A stretch of DNA of 64,000 nt, taken from NCBI RefSeq assembly GCF_021462225.1, contig NC_061797.1, forward strand, positions 25,505,093 to 25,569,092, given 5' to 3'. Made by a program: the position numbers and the translations under genes. Shown here piece by piece: positions 62,701 through 64,000 of the stretch. This stretch comes from Girardinichthys multiradiatus (lineage: Eukaryota; Chordata; Actinopteri; Cyprinodontiformes; Goodeidae). The notes under the pieces are model-generated. The model did no database searches. It had not been told where the DNA came from and saw only the letters and a program-made list of their open reading frames with translations. Position 1 is the first letter of the stretch; every line of letters starts with the position of its first letter.

Positions 62701-64000
62701 GTGAGTTACTGTCTAGCCTCTCACTGGCAATTATGTTGCCTGTGTTTGTCAATGGTAGGACCACTTAGCATTGATCAAGCAGCGAGAGAGAGAAAGAGAG
62801 AGAGAGCGAGCAGCACAGTCACTTTCTGTTATGCACACAGTGCTCATGATACTATAGAAAGATATAAAGACATTTGGTCATTTATTTCTTTTTTTTTGAA
62901 TCACCCATACATCACCCAACATGGTGTGTTGATCAAAATCTTTCTTATATTTTTGTTGGATTCCATTTGGTTCACCAAATACAGGATATAGTCATATTGT
63001 TTTGACAAGTTTGTGCTATCCAACCACTACTCCACTCTGCTGGTGTGATTGCCGTCACGTCTAAAACCTGTGTAGTTTGGAGGCCATTGCAAACAGTGAC
63101 TCTTAACACCTTCTCTATAATAACCCCTGGAAGTCTGACACAAGTGCCACCCCCGTTTTGACAGCTCCCTGCAGCTCTTTGTCTGTGTGCTGGTAACAAT
63201 TCCTTCTCTTTTGCTTTTGAAAGCTGTGAAAACAAGCCACAGCAAACTCGTCAACTCCAGGCTGTGTGACCTTAACAGTTTCTAGTGAATTCGCTGTAGT
63301 TGGTTCCTTCCTGTGTGGTTTTCTTTGTATTAAATATTGTGTACACTACAATGACACAATGTGATGATTGGCTTGTCCAGCATGGCTCTTCTAAATTTAG
63401 CAGTAAACAACTCAGGACACCTCTGCAGCCTTTCTTCAAAAAGTCTACACCTGGTTTCTAAGTTATAACCTGAGCTGGCCCATGATTAAATGGGGCCAAA
63501 GTAGAGACTTATATGAGGAACCTTCCAACTTCTATCGCTTACCACAGCTCAACTAATATCTCTATTAAATCATCCATATTCAAGTTGTTGTGCATGATGT
63601 AGGTCACCTTCAGATGATGTATATGTGAGAGATGGGTATCTTGGTCTTTCGGCCGATTTGGATTATCAATTTGATTGCTATTGCTGCAACTAAATATTGA
63701 ATAATTTGTTTAATGCATTGTGTTACAATTCCAGTGCAAAACGGTGGTCAGTGGATTAGGAAGATATGCCATGCAACAGATGCTTCAGCCTTTCAGTGAT
63801 TCAGCAGTGTGCAGAACAAAAAAATACTTTCCAGATTATGAATATTAAAAAATAAAATTTTATACAAATGAGTTGTTAAAATTATCATAAATAAGAAAAT
63901 GTAAACAGAATGCAAACATTTGTATAATTGTGAAAGTAATATTTGCATAACTTTGAAATAGCTAAGCTGTGGTGAGAACTTTATTAAAAAGAGAAGAAAA
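59781..64000 (+). other. sox6 intron 3 sequence to the window edge
   Basis: No exon, transposon or RNA gene was recognised. Blocks at about 59785-59970 and 61020-61210 have the mixed composition of possible regulatory DNA. A (GA)n patch lies at about 62784-62808. The next sox6 exon is not reached. Confidence 0.6.
61020..61210. promoter_or_regulatory. Possible conserved noncoding block in sox6 intron 3
   Basis: This is a GC-balanced, nonrepetitive segment in AT-rich surroundings, with CCAATAAAACAC, AACACGTTACGTC (near 61152) and several CpG dinucleotides. No coding frame matches. Candidate by composition only. Confidence 0.25.

Overview
The window is vertebrate nuclear DNA, almost certainly from a teleost fish. 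It is AT-rich and intron-dominated, it carries microsatellites, and it holds copies of several different Tc1/mariner families of the kind typical of fish genomes. The only protein-coding gene I can support is sox6, a SoxD-subfamily HMG-box transcription factor, on the + strand. Three consecutive internal exons are visible: 24841-25078 (first coding exon, ATG at 24848), 28629-28839 and 50688-50777. Phases (0, 1, 1), splice sites and protein sequence all agree. Together they encode about the first 177 residues. The SoxD coiled coil, the Q-rich region and the HMG box must lie beyond the right edge. sox6 is chosen over its paralogue sox5 because of the start MSSKQATSPFA, SLYSFRN in exon 2, and the [26 protein letters not shown] sequence in exon 3.

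Layout. 1-937 is a decayed Tc1-like element read from the minus strand and cut by the window edge. 938-24840 lies upstream of the first coding exon, presumably 5' intron. It holds a nested cluster of Tc1-like elements (5789-8778), a 375-bp direct repeat pair, a (GAAA)n tract and two decayed Tc1 copies (about 17740 and 23199). 25079-28628 and 28840-50687 are sox6 introns. The second is 21.8 kb and contains a nearly intact Tc1-like element inside an (AT)n tract (40758-42333), further Tc1 remnants, a possible MITE, several blocks that look like conserved regulatory DNA, and a possible opposite-strand spliced reading frame (47161-48296). From 50778 to 64000 is the next intron, with a decayed Tc1 copy that begins only about 45 bp after the exon donor, a dispersed fish repeat (about 58020-58632) and another minus-strand Tc1 remnant (58776-59780).

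The most unusual part is the nest at 5789-9347. A Tc1-like element with 200-bp inverted repeats has its transposase gene split by foreign DNA: a 375-bp repeat, an antisense fragment of a second Tc1 family, and the 5' half of a third family. The third family's reading frame then joins in frame to the 3' half of the host transposase, giving a chimeric 227-codon frame that lacks the first catalytic aspartate. No tRNA, rRNA or CRISPR array was seen. Regulatory-block calls rest on composition and motifs alone, because no alignment could be run.
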